Source of the DNA: Asterochloris sp. CNOR1
Taxonomy: Eukaryota; Chlorophyta; Trebouxiophyceae; Trebouxiales; Trebouxiaceae
DNA length: 64,000 nucleotides
Assembly (NCBI GenBank): GCA_963969365.1
Contig: OZ017751.1
Span: 2,604,001 to 2,668,000 of the forward strand
Reading direction: 5' to 3'
Shown here: piece by piece, positions 12,201 through 24,000 of the stretch
Numbering within the stretch: position 1 is the first letter of the stretch
Layout of the letters: every line of letters starts with the position of its first letter
Notes under the pieces: model-generated
Databases searched by the model: none
Seen by the model: the letters and a program-made list of their open reading frames with translations, nothing else
Told to the model about the DNA's origin: nothing
Translations under genes and position numbers: made by a program

Positions 12201-15200
12201 ATGACAGGGGGCTGCCAGCCGTGCAACTACACATAGGACCAGGTTGCTTTCACGATGAACCAGCAGACGCAACATCTGCCCAGCAGAACAGGACATACTA
12301 GCTTGAGCGCTGCGACATATCTAAATGACAATTGACTTCTGCTCAGGCTGCCTCCAGGTGCAGCTAAGGCGCACACTCTAATGTTACCGGCTGTGCCTGT
12401 GGAGCACGCAGCTCCCAGCTGAGAGGCACCCTGAGCTCCCAGCAGTGTTTGTACCTGTGGAGCATTACAGATCCAGGATTGCTGGTGACCATGAGCAGCA
12501 CTTACTGTGCCTGTGGCGCGCAGCAGCTCTCTCTGCATCAGACCAACAAGCACACTCTCCCGCTGGTCCGCTGGAACAAACTCGAGGCCCTCTGCCTCCC
12601 CACACGGCACAAAATCTGGAGGCAGCATGTGCACGGGCCTCAGGCTACGCCAACAGCGGGTGTGAGGGTGATGCTTGACAATACTGCTGCAGAGCTCATA
12701 ATGCCCAGACAGAGCTGGCGAGGGTGCAGCCTGCCCAAGGCTGAGCTTCAATGCCACAAATTGAACATCAGAAACAAAGAGGCAGAATTGGCTTCCCTGC
12801 ATGGTTCACAACTGAAGCAAAGGCACACACACATCCAGGTTGAAGGCCAGGGATGTGCAAAGAGCTGGTGAGGGCACTGCAGCTGAGTTAAGGCTGTGCT
12901 TCAGAGCACGCACACCTTTCTGCTGCCTAAGGCCTGGGGAGGTGCCTGAAGAGGGACCGCCAGAGCTCTGGCTGCCGCCACTGTCCCTGTCGCTGCTCTG
13001 CCGCTGCCCGTGCAGCAACATTTGGATGAGCTCAAGCTGCAGGTCCCTGTCAGCCAGGTTTGCCATGCCCCTGCAGGAAGGCACAAGGTACGTGCAGCTG
13101 AGCTGAATGCAGTCAAGGTGACGCAAGTCCTCCCTGCCAGCTGGGCAATGTCTTGCCCAGGCTCAGGACAAGGCACTCTTGAATGTCACCTGCAAAGCCC
13201 TGCAGCCAGACTGACTGCACAGGCGCGCACAGTGCCCCCTGCAGCGAACATTTGGCTGGGGAAGCTGGAACTCTGTGTGAGGGTGTTGGCGGATAGGAAG
13301 GCTTCCTGTCAAGCTGAGGAGGCTCCCATGCAGATCCTTAGGACATGTGGAGCAGATCATACCTTGCTGAATTCTGCTGCTCAGTTGCTCAGTCACATTG
13401 ACAACAGAGCACCTTGTACCTCCCCTGCTGCTGACAATGGTGCCCTTGCCAGAACTGCCGCCAGCAGTCAGAAAGGTCGGCACTGCGGCTCACCTTTCGT
13501 TCTTCTGGGGGCGAGCCACCTCTGGGATGAGCCTGTACTCAAAGGTCACCGTTCTGCTGCAGGGGCGCCCATCCCCAGCGGTCACACATACCCCCACAGC
13601 GCCTGCTGAGTGTGGTGGGACGCGGCAGCGCAGCACACCTGGGCCCACAACTTGCGCAGGCACCTGCAGAGCAGTGCTTGCACCGTGGAGGACCCTTGCA
13701 GCCCTGCCGGCCAGAGTGCTGCCCACCTCTTCATTGTACTGCATGAGCCTGACCTGCAGGGGTGGGTCTTGTGCCTTTGCAGCATACAGAGGCCCTTCAC
13801 GCAGCAACAGCACATGCATGCCAATGCTTGCTGGCTAGCACCATGTATGCCATACATTGGCCCAGCAGCATCTCACCACCAGAGGGTGTTCTGAGCGCAC
13901 TCGCCACCATCATTCAGGCATTCAAGCATGCTTCACCGCCTCAGTGCATGTGGGCCCACCTCCTGCTGGTCAAACATTATGTGCATGGAGCGTTCAAAGC
14001 TGTCGCTGTTGGCCTCCAGCGTCCCTGTCACCAGCATCTTGACGCCGCCAGCAGTGAAATCCCACTCAGGTGAGAAGTCCAGCAGGTGGAAGATGTGACT
14101 GCTGCCAGTGTTGTTGTCAGCCAGGCCCAGCCCTTGCGTAGTGGGGCTGGAGCTTGGGCCTGCACACGGCAAAGCGCACTCCGTGACCTGTGCTGCAAAG
14201 TTCTGCAGGCATGGCCTGAGGATTTGCATGGAGCCATGCATGCGTGGTGGGGTGTTATGCCAGAGTGTCGGCAAATTGCCAAAGTAGGCAATCAAGCACA
14301 AGTGCAGCCCATGAAGGGGGCTCTTTAGGCCCAGCATTTCAAGCCTGTCATGAGGACGGCACCAGCTTGTCTTCTGCGGATATGCAGATGGCACAGATAG
14401 GGAATTGAGACTGCTGACAGGTGCCGGAGTGTCGCACCTGACCCCTGGACATCTCTGCTGCTGCTGTCCATCCAGTCGCTGCTGCCATGTTGGCCCTGCA
14501 GAGTGCGTGAGGGACCTCAATGATATGACATGGGGCAGCCAGGCAGGATGGCCCACAGCTATCCAGTGAAGCCTGAGCTGGTCAGCTGCCAGATCATGCA
14601 CTGCTGTACACATCACACCATGCTCAAATGCACACCTGCTCATCCAGCCCCCCCTGTTGCGAGGTTGCCTGCATGAGGTTCTCCTCTAGTGTGATTACTG
14701 TGCTTTCCCATCTGCCCACCTGCATGAAGCAACCACCGCCTCTTTCAGAAGTTGCGTGTCTCAAGGCTTGAGGCAATCAACGTGGCCAGCATGACACTCC
14801 CTGCATGGCTGGCTCAAGTTGCTGCCCCACATCAGCCACGCATGCCTGCTGTTGCTCGTCCTGTCTGCGAGGGCTCCCAGAACAGCTGCTGCTGCCCAGT
14901 TCACTCCGAGGTTGCTTGTGGGCACCAGACACCGTGCGTGGCCTGCCTACATGCAGCTCAGGACAGCCTGACATGCAGTGCTGCACCACTGCATGCCCGG
15001 CAGACGGTCCACTTGCAAGCAGGCTGTGCCTCACCTGCTGCTCAAAATCCTGCCTGGAGGCTGCATCATTGGTGGGCCTTCGATTCAGCAGGTGCTGCAT
15101 GATCTGGGCGTCCAGCTCTCCAAGTTGGCCTTCCAGGTGAAGCGCAGCATGGGGATCTGCCCTGGCGTGACCCTGCTGAGCAGGCTGGCTGTCCACATTG

Positions 15201-18200
15201 CTCCCACCTGCAGGTGCAGGGACGCGGCAAGAGAAGTCAGAGTCAAGGCTGATCAGGGGCCCGCTGCAACTGGCATGCCTGCCTGCAATCCCAGAGCAAG
15301 CAGCCTGTCAGACATGCAAACAGAAAGTGGCCAGAGGGCCTACCGGAACGGCTGCCCATCTTGCAGGAGTTTGAAGAGGCCTGGCCAGTGGTGTGGTCTC
15401 AGACTGCTTGACAGATGCATAGTGCCATAGCAAGTCAAACAACTTCAGGCAATGCATGCTGTTCTGGCAAGCCATCAAAAGAAGGCCGCATATGAATATC
15501 TCATCCCCTCGTGCAGTGCCACAGCACAGAAAACCCCATGCAAGCTGGCCACACATGCTGACTGGCTGCTGGCAGGCCAGTGGCCAGCCGCTGGCATGGC
15601 AGAGCCACTGTGCTGGGGGTCGTGCAAAGCATGCTCTGCATGCACGCAACACATGCAAGCTTGCCCCACCTGCTCCCATGGCATCTAGGAGCCCGCTCCC
15701 CAGCCCCGCGAGATGGGGCTCCCCTCCAGCCATTGGACCCATGGTGCAAGCAGCACTGGCAAAGGGCGAGGAATGCCTGATGCCTCTGGGCTGATGCTGG
15801 CCCTCGGACCCTTGGGAGGTCTCACGCTGGGGGCTGCTGCCTGCACACCAGACATGTGACTGCTGCCTGCTTGGCTGAGCTTCTGCGCCATCCTGGCCTG
15901 CCAACAACAGGCAGCCTATCCCATGGTGCACAGGTAGCTGCGAAGCAAAGCACAGCGATGAGAGAGCCTCTAAAGTCAGCCACCTCTTGACTTGAGCACC
16001 CAGGCAGGCGTGCTTGCCTGGATTTCAGTCATACTTATCCAGCAACACGAACTTGCCTAGGAGTTCCTGCCTGCCGCCATGTGCTGCCTGCTGCTGCCTG
16101 TACGCCCGTGTGGCCGCTACAGCAGCCTCAGCAGCATCCATGTCTGCTGGCGCATCAGCCATGTCAACCGGGGCTTGCGCAACCGCAAAAGGACTCATGG
16201 TGGCAGCTGCAAAGGGGCTTCTGCCGGGGCTGGCAGCTGCAGCAGCAGCCTTGGCAGCAGCTGTGGCTGCTGCTGCAGGCGACAGTGGGCCCAACATGAC
16301 AGCTCCACTGCCTGGGAACTGGAAAGGGCTTGGGGCATGGCCGGCAGTCATGCCTGCTGAGGCGCCTGGCGTGGGCATGCCATATGCGGGCGCCGCAGCG
16401 GCCTCAGGCTCAGGGCCAAAACCTGAAAACAAGGAGCCTGACAGCTGCTGCTGTGGCTGCTGTAGCTGCCTGGGCATCAAATGTCCTTGCCCGGGCGGTG
16501 GCGGCAGAGTAAAAGGCTGTGACACAGCTCCAAATTCTGCTGTGGCTGCGTTGCCAGCCATGGGGACAAAGCCTTGAACACTGTTCATGGCCGCTGGGAT
16601 GCCAGAGTGAGGATCCGACACATGTGAGGCTGTTCCACTGGTGAAAGGGCTCCCAGACGGCTCCCTGTCAGGTAGTACAGGCTGCAAAGCAAGAGCACAG
16701 ACCCACATCAGAAAGCAGCCTTGGTCATTTGCTGGTGACTTGTTCACCTGAGACATCAGTGCAGCCTGAACACGGGTGCTGTGGGCTTTCAAGGACAATA
16801 AGCAGCCCCGGGCAGGGGTTCTGTGGGCTTCCCAGGCTGGCAAGCAGTTTCCAGATGAGAAATCAAGCTCATTTGGTGGTGTACACAGCTTGATGACATC
16901 CAGGCAGCCTGGCTGGGTTCACACCTGCCACTGGTTGCCCAAGAACGGCAGCGACTGCTCCATGGGGTGCCCTGGCTGCAGCTCGCTGCCCCACTGGTGC
17001 AGCAGGTCGTTTATGGCCAGCGTGCCAGACTGCATCCTGACATCCTCACGCTCTCTGCACAAAAGCAGCGTGTCACTCCCTTGAAGTCTAAGCTTAGGCA
17101 GTCATGCTATTTAGACCTGGTTACAACTGTCCTATGCTGCTCGGCACCCTTCACACTTGAGCCATGCCTCAGCACATCCTGTGAGCAGAGCACAGCAGGA
17201 GCCAGGCAAGCAAGGATGCCATGCGCACCACGCTCAAAACATGAGCCCTCTTGGATCAACGTGAAGCAGCGTCTGCTACAGCATGGGCGAGTCTGAGCTA
17301 GTACCAGTCAGCTGAGCGGACACCGCTTGATCTGGTGTCCAGCACCATCAGCAATTGCGCTTGACATCCGAGACCCGCAGAAGGCTTTCATCAAATCGCA
17401 TGCTCTTTGTCAAGTGAGCAGAGCGAGCGCGTACCTGGTGTCCAGTACTGTGAGGAATGAGTCCAGGGACATGGACGGCATTAGGGGCATCAGGGGATCT
17501 ACTGGAGGCTCATCTCCGGGGGGTGCAAACGCTTGGTCGTGTGGCCGCCGCTCAAAGATGACCCTGGACGGCCGTGGCGGCTTGCCAGCGCCAGGCGGCA
17601 GCTCCAGAAGGCCGGCTTCTGTGCTGATGAAGGCGCTGTCTGCAGGCAGGTGCAGCTTGAGTGGGGATGCTGGTGCGGCCTGTGGATGCCCTGATGCTGC
17701 AGGCCTGGCCTTCTTCACAGCTGCGCTGCTGCAGGGATATAACCTCAGAGTGTTGAGGCCCAGTTGAGTAATACTCCCGACCATCAAGACTGGATGCAGC
17801 ATCTTATGAAGACCGGAGGCTCTTCCCTGCTGCACTGGCATGCAGTGCCAGCAGCCGCCATATCACAAAACGGAATTTGCTGCAGCCTCTAAGAGTCTTG
17901 GCTGACACAATCCAGAGCGAGTGTGGCTTGCCCCACTCAGTTGATTTTACCAGGGCTTGCAGCCCAGGGTGGTCCCTGACATTGCGCAGAGCAGCTACAA
18001 AGTGATAGCCTTGCCTGGTCTCTTCTGACGGGATGCCCTTGTCACGATTGTGCGTGCAGGGCGCTCGTCAGTGCTCTCAGACATCACTGTGTAAGGAATG
18101 TCCTCCCCAAGGCGACTGCTGTTGCTGCGCCCTGCCTGCTGCCGCGCAGCTGTGTGCAGGTAGTGCACAAGAACAATGTCCCCCTCCTCGGTGGTGTGCA

Positions 18201-19466
18201 GCAGCCAGTAGCAGCGCCGCTGCAGCACCTGCACATGCACCAAGACACACTGTGCTTCTGCACATGCTGTGATTGCTGGTACCAGGTCACCACCAAGCCC
18301 AGGGCTGTCCTGTGCCTCCTGGCAGGCTCACGACTCACAGGCGCAGGTCCAACAACAAGCAGGCACAGTGCCCACTTGGTGCTCACCAGAGCTATGGCAA
18401 ACATGCAGCCATGCCACAAGGGCCTGAAATGGTGCCCACCCCCGCACCAGCTGTGGGACTGCTCCTCAAGCAGGACACAGTCTGCAGCTGCGCAGAGGTG
18501 TCTCACCTGCAGGCCGTCATCCTCGTCCGCGTGGGCATAGTAGCAGTTCAGCATGTCCTGGTTCCCAACCTGAACGGCACAATTGATACAATGGCCAGAA
18601 CAACACCAGATGCCCCAGGAGGGCTGGGGACACCTCCAGGGCATATACAGGCCACAGGCTTCTGCGCATCTGGTTGAGCTGCTGCTGGCAAGTATTGACA
18701 GTGCAGCATGTTAGCCAAGCTGTGTGGGGGTGATGTGCTGACCACCGTGGCTGCTCTGCAGCTGTGGCCTGACACATCTGTCGTGGGGGTACATCGACTG
18801 CAGGCTGGCCTCAGCTCTGGCAGCCCAGTGCTCGCCTCACCTTGAGCTTCTCATGCGTCTCCCGCACGGTCTTGCCATCTGCCTTTTTGCGCCAGTTGTG
18901 GTTGTCCCGGCGGAAAAAGCGCACTGCCTTCCTGTCAAACAGAAACAGAGAGCCACCTGCAGAAAGGTTGCCTACCCTCAGAAGGCAGTGCCTCTCAAAG
19001 CCAGGGCCCCTGGAAGCAGGCAGCGTGGTTGCCAAGCCCCTGGACAGGCTTTCTTGACAGAGGCAAGGACCTTCACAATCCCAGCAGGCCGTCCTTCTGG
19101 TGCTCAGGTAGGTCAAGCTGCTTGCAGGGTGCTTCCTTGCATGCCAATGGCAAGAGTCACTGCTTCAGGAGTGGAGGATGGCAGCACCACCTCCCTGCTG
19201 ATCTAGCATCACCAACAGTGCCAGTCAGCCAGCTGGGCCAGCAAGGTGGGCCAGCAAGCTCGTGACGGCCATGAGCGCTCACCAGGGGGCTGATGGGGCG
19301 GCTTGTCTGCCGGCAGTAGGCCATATTGCAGATGGTTGGTAAGAAGATCCACGCACTCGGTGTTTTTGAGCCAGCATCTCCTGGCCTTCAGGACAGTCTC
19401 ACGGATGTGAGCAGGCAGCGTCTCCACGTCTGGAGAGATTGGTTCAGCATGCTCCCCAATGTCCAT
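9223..19466 (-). CDS. Calmodulin-binding transcription activator (CAMTA)
   Basis: Nuclear DNA-binding factor that in plants links calcium/calmodulin signals to stress genes. The CG-1 domain is unmistakable and phase-checked over exons 19283-19466, 18841-18956, 18507-18569 and one starting at 18228: ARRCWLKNTECVDLL, GSLFLFDRKAVRFFRRDNHN, WRKKADGKTVRETHEKLK, MLNCYYAHADEDDGLQ, RRCYWLLHTTEEGDIVLVHY. A long Ala/Gln/Pro-rich, probably disordered linker follows (about 15000-17750). The TIG domain lies at 13494-14137 (FSPEWDFTAGGVKMLVTG, then VPAQVVGPGVLRCRVPPH and RTVTFEYR). Ankyrin repeats lie at about 11385-12200 (GMGMLHLCAALGYDWAVSQL, YSPLHWAAMRGKEATVAML). A basic helix near 10610-10760 (AHRIVRWHSTKQQQ) sits where IQ motifs belong but lacks the IQxxxRG core. 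Helical exons near 10110-10270 and 9610-9690 precede a last exon ending RGACRKAARC and stop at 9223-9225. Many internal junctions are approximate. Confidence 0.9.
10025..10062. repeat. 19-bp direct repeat, two perfect copies
   Basis: The unit ATGCAATACATAAAAGACA occurs at 10025-10043 and again at 10044-10062, inside a CAMTA intron. It is AT-rich compared with its surroundings. Confidence 0.9.
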
Positions 19467-21000
19467 GGCTGGTCCTCACAGTGCACTGTGTGGTGAGCCT
19501 CAGCTGCCACATGTCCGCAGCAAAGCGTTCTCTACGCACATCACATGCCCTGCACAAGGCAGGACCTTCAGGATGCACTGAGATAGCCTACACAGAGCAG
19601 GACCACATGGGAGGCCTCCTGTTGGGACATGCCCTGGACTCACCGCAGGGCATCATGATAAGTAGTGAAGAAGTAGCCAACCTGGCCTTGCCTCAAATGC
19701 TCAGTCTGCACATTTTGCCAATGAAGGAGCTGCCTTGAAGGTTGCACTTTGCCTTGCCCTTTGCCAGGGAATTTGCAGACTTGCACTCCTCTGCGCAGAG
19801 CTTGGGCACCTACTGTGCCCAGAGATGCACGAGATCTGAGCCCAGGGCTGAAGGAGGGGTGACTAAGTGCTGGCTTGAAATTTAGAGTCCTGGATTGTTT
19901 GCTGGACGCACTGCGCAATGCATGGCATGTACGTTCTGCTGACCGTCTGTACCTGATGCTCTTGGGAAGCCTACCCCTGGGCTGCAGCACTGCTTAGACT
20001 TGCCAAGTCAGACTTGCCGAGTTAACTAGCTGGATTGATCAGTGATCATCTCTGCAGCCCATGGCTGTTGTGTCAGGTGGGTCATGTTCTGAAACTGAAT
20101 GTCACCAAGGAGACAAGTGTATGCCATGCCACATGCTGCCGCCATCTGGCATTGGCAATGTTGAGGAAGCTGCGAGGCCTGAGACCTGCCAAGTGGTGAC
20201 TGGATGGCTGGCCGTGGGGCTATGCCTGCAGAAGTTCAGGCCCATGCCGCAGATGCTGGGAGTCCAACAACCCGCAGCACAGCTGCCTGTGCAATGCCTG
20301 CTGGAGGCCGTTGTCCATGTGGTGCTGCTTGTTGCAACATGCTGGAACTGCGATAGCATTGCCGTCGCACGTGTAGTGTTGCCCTGCTGAGGTTACTCTG
20401 CAGTACGATTGCTCACATGTGTCTGGTGATCTGTCCTCTGTGTCCACACCACCTTGCGCCATCACATTCATGCAGATACCTGCAGGCGCCCGTCAGAGCC
20501 TCCTGGCCAGCAGCAGACACAGGTGCTGCAGAAGTGTAATGTGTCCACCAGGCCAGGTCGCATGTGGCCAGCAGCAGCAAGCCCGTCCCCAGCAATAGTA
20601 GCAGGGGCGGAATCCTCCAATCAAGGAGTCCAATTGTTCCCACACATAGTTTGTGCCCATGAGAGGGTTGCTGACTGTTTGCACAGGACCTCTTAGCACT
20701 CATGAGGGCAGCATGAACAAGATGGCAGGAGGAGCATGACAGACACCTCAACGGCGACTTCTGCTGTACCTGGTAAGCACATTCCACCTGCTTCCCTTGT
20801 TTGAACATCTGTCAGCAAGCAAGGGCTTCAAAGCGTTTCATGCGCAGTCTTAGGGGGCCAAACAAGTGTAAGCAAATTTAAAGGTCAGAGGGCTGGGCAG
20901 CACAGCAGTCTGCTGCTGTGCAGATGGTGTTCTTGGTGCTCAAGGATTCAGACTGAAGAAACAGGAGGCATGCATTGTGTCTATGTTCCTGGGCAGGCTC
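19467..21000. other. Unresolved region upstream of CAMTA; possible small membrane or Cys-rich gene
   Basis: No family was recognised. The CAMTA promoter must lie near 19467. A minus-strand frame at 20413-20808 starts with an ATG and holds the strongly hydrophobic run PPLLLLLGTGLLLLATC. Another minus-strand frame just downstream (about 20220-20440) is Cys-rich (DTCEQSYC, HYTCDGN, PACCNKQHH, RQLCCGLL). A single-pass protein with a Cys-rich ectodomain would fit, but the splice joins I tried did not stay in phase, so this is a suggestion only. Confidence 0.25.
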
Positions 21001-24000
21001 TCATTGTGTCACCTTGCTCTTGACCTTCTTGCGATGCTTCACAGCGGCAGGCGCTTCTGCCTTCCCAGCTCCAGCTGACAATGCAGCTGGCAGCTGCTTG
21101 GCGCTGCTGCCAGATGGCAGCTGAGCCACTTCAACAGCAGACTGAGGTGTCTGCTTGGACTTGCGCTCAGCAGCAACCTCCTCAAGTGCCTCCCTCACAT
21201 AGCGAGGCAGCTTCTTGGATTTGGCTGGCTGCTGCTGCTCAGGAACCGGCTTTCTGCCCTTGTGTAGCCGGGCCTGGCTGGGTACCACTTCAGGCGCCCC
21301 TGTCTCTGCTGGTGCCACCTCAGGCTTCTCATCTGCAGCATCAGCACTGTGCATAACCTCAGACCTGCCCATTTGGTGTCGACGTCTGCACCAGCTGGCA
21401 CCAAAGGAAGGTGCTGTGATGGTGCTGTGCTGGCACTGCAAGGTGCTAAGATGGTGCTTAGAGGTTGCTGGAAATGGTGCAACAGTAGGATGGTCAAGGG
21501 GTGATGTTGCAAAGTCTGGTTGCATAAAATGCTGCTGACAAGGGCCAGAGTCTGAACTTGGTTTGCTGGGACTGACGTGGTGCCCTCATAGCACTGTGGA
21601 CCAGCAACAAGTTGTGTGTGCGCCATGCCTGACAGAGGCACAGGCAAAGCTGCAGAAGGAACTGCCACTCAAGGTGCGCTCAGGCCGATGCAAACCGCCA
21701 GAACAGGGGTCCACTACATGTCACAAAAAGGGGCCGTGGCAGGGGAATTGGCAGCTTCTCACCGCCAGACTGCTGAGCAGGCGCTGCCCTGGGTCGCCTG
21801 CCAGCCTTATCCACAGCAGCAGCACCCAGCGTCACGGCTACAGCCTTGGGCTGCTTCTTGCGCTTGGGCTGCTGCCCAGCAGCAGCAGCCTCTGTGCTGA
21901 GGTTGCCGAGCTCTGTGACCTCAGCAGCAGCCTGGGCAGCAGCTGCCTCACCCTTAGCGCTGTTGCCCTTGTCACCCTTCTTCTTGGTGTTGCTCGTTTT
22001 CTTGAGCTTGCACACGAAGAAGCCTGCAGCGCAAGGCAGAGGACGACACTTGAGACCTCTCCAGGGCTTGGACATGCAGCTCCGCCTGGGCCTCAAACCC
22101 GGAACAGCTGTTGCAATAGGCTCTGTGGTCAGATCAGCGCTTAACCAGCCATAGACAGACCAGGCAGGGACACACCAGAGCCCAAGCAGCAGACAAGAGG
22201 AAACAAGTCCAGGCGGCAAGGGGGCAAGACAGGTGGCAACAGGAACCTACCAGCTGCAACCACATTGCCAGCAAGGTCATAACCAGGTCACCTGGGGGAG
22301 TAAAGGCTCCTAGGGCGCCTCTAGCACCCTCTACCAAAGACAGATAGGATTTGGCCTCTCAGCACAGGCATCAAGAGGACACAACCCTGAGCCAAGAGCT
22401 ACTGTGATGTTTTTCACCCTATGGAAAACCACAGCCAGCCCTGCACTCACCAATCAGTTCATCTCAGGACGCAAAAGCGCGAAGCGTCCTCCAGGCTGGG
22501 CTAGAGTCTGGGAACAGGCCTCAATCACAATATGTTCAGCCTGGCCCCTGGGGATCGCTCCGCATGGCACCAATGCAAGCGCTGCTCTCTCACCGTTCAG
22601 GTTCTGAGCATGGGGTACACACGTCTGTTTAGCGTTGACCATCTGCTTCACCTGGCACCAGCCCCCACCTCACAGCACGTCACACCCATACTGACCATCC
22701 AGGTTCTGCGCATGAGGGTAGAAGCGCCGGGCGTGCTCCAGGCTGGGCTGAAACCTGAATTCACGGTACTTGGTGAACCCTGGGCGCCCAAAATCTAGGC
22801 CGCAGGGTACCACCCTAACATCGCGTTTTCGCAGAGCGTAGTTGACCACATTCTCGTTCTCCTCCACCTGCAGTCAAGGTAGCTGTCAAGGCAGCTGGAG
22901 TGCCTTTCTGGAGGTAGTTGTGCAGCCTGCGGGCCTGAATTTCAGGGCGCTTTAAGCAGGCTCAAAAGCTGCAGAGAAGGCACTCCTCAGAGTAGAGACC
23001 TGTGCACAGGCGAGACTGACACTAAGAGACAAGCCTGACAAGGGCCCCAGCACAGTGCGTAGCTGGTGAACTGTACAGGCGGTGCTGTGCAGCCTCTACC
23101 AACCAGAGAAGCGCTGTGGCACCAAATGTCGGTTGAAAAGTGCAGAATGTATACTCGTGAATGGTGCCTCAATCTGGGGTCATGAGCCGCAGCCGGGCTT
23201 CGAGTGCCTCAATCTGCTGCCTTTCAATCCTGCTCAAGCCATGGGCTGGCAAGCGCAGCCTATCAATAAGGCAGCTCTCCCACAATTGTCAAGGGCCTGA
23301 CATGCACGGGCCCAGCGGGCAACAGTTCAGACCAGAAGGGGTGCCAGCGCCCCAAACAAAACATCGGCTTTGCCTGGTAGTCTAGCCGACAACAACACGT
23401 GAGGAACCCCATGCAGGCTGTTTTTGTGGTGTGCATCTGCTGCTATCGGCACTGCAGATTGCGCTGCTGGACCAGCCAGGCCAACCCTTACATGCCCTGC
23501 ATTGGCAGCCATTGCAAACAAAGAATCGCGGCTGGACCAGCTGCATCTTGCTCTGATGTGCACCGATGCATCTGCAGGGGTTGCAGCAGCTCACCATGAT
23601 GGAGCAGGTGGAGTAGACGACATAGCCGCCGGTCTTGCTGGAGGCATCCACCAGGTCAATGGCCGCCAGGAGCAGCTGCTTCTGGAGGAAGGCGCACTTG
23701 TAGATCTCGTCCTGACTCTTGTTCACCTGCACAGGGTGGGGACTGTATGGGTTCAAATGCAGCAACATGGAGACTGCCTGAGACCTGGACATTGTCGTGG
23801 TTCTTGCTCACCTGCAGGGCTTTAGTTCACAGCTGGCCCTCCTTGCTCAGTATCTACCTGAGGGGCTAGCACACCCACGGTACTCCCTGTAGACGGGCGT
23901 AGTGCCAGACCCAGGCTTGTCCTGCCACTGCTTACTGAAGAGGTGCAAGGAGACAAGAAGTTGCCGCAGCCCAGCCCACAGGGGAACTGCAGCCACCGCC

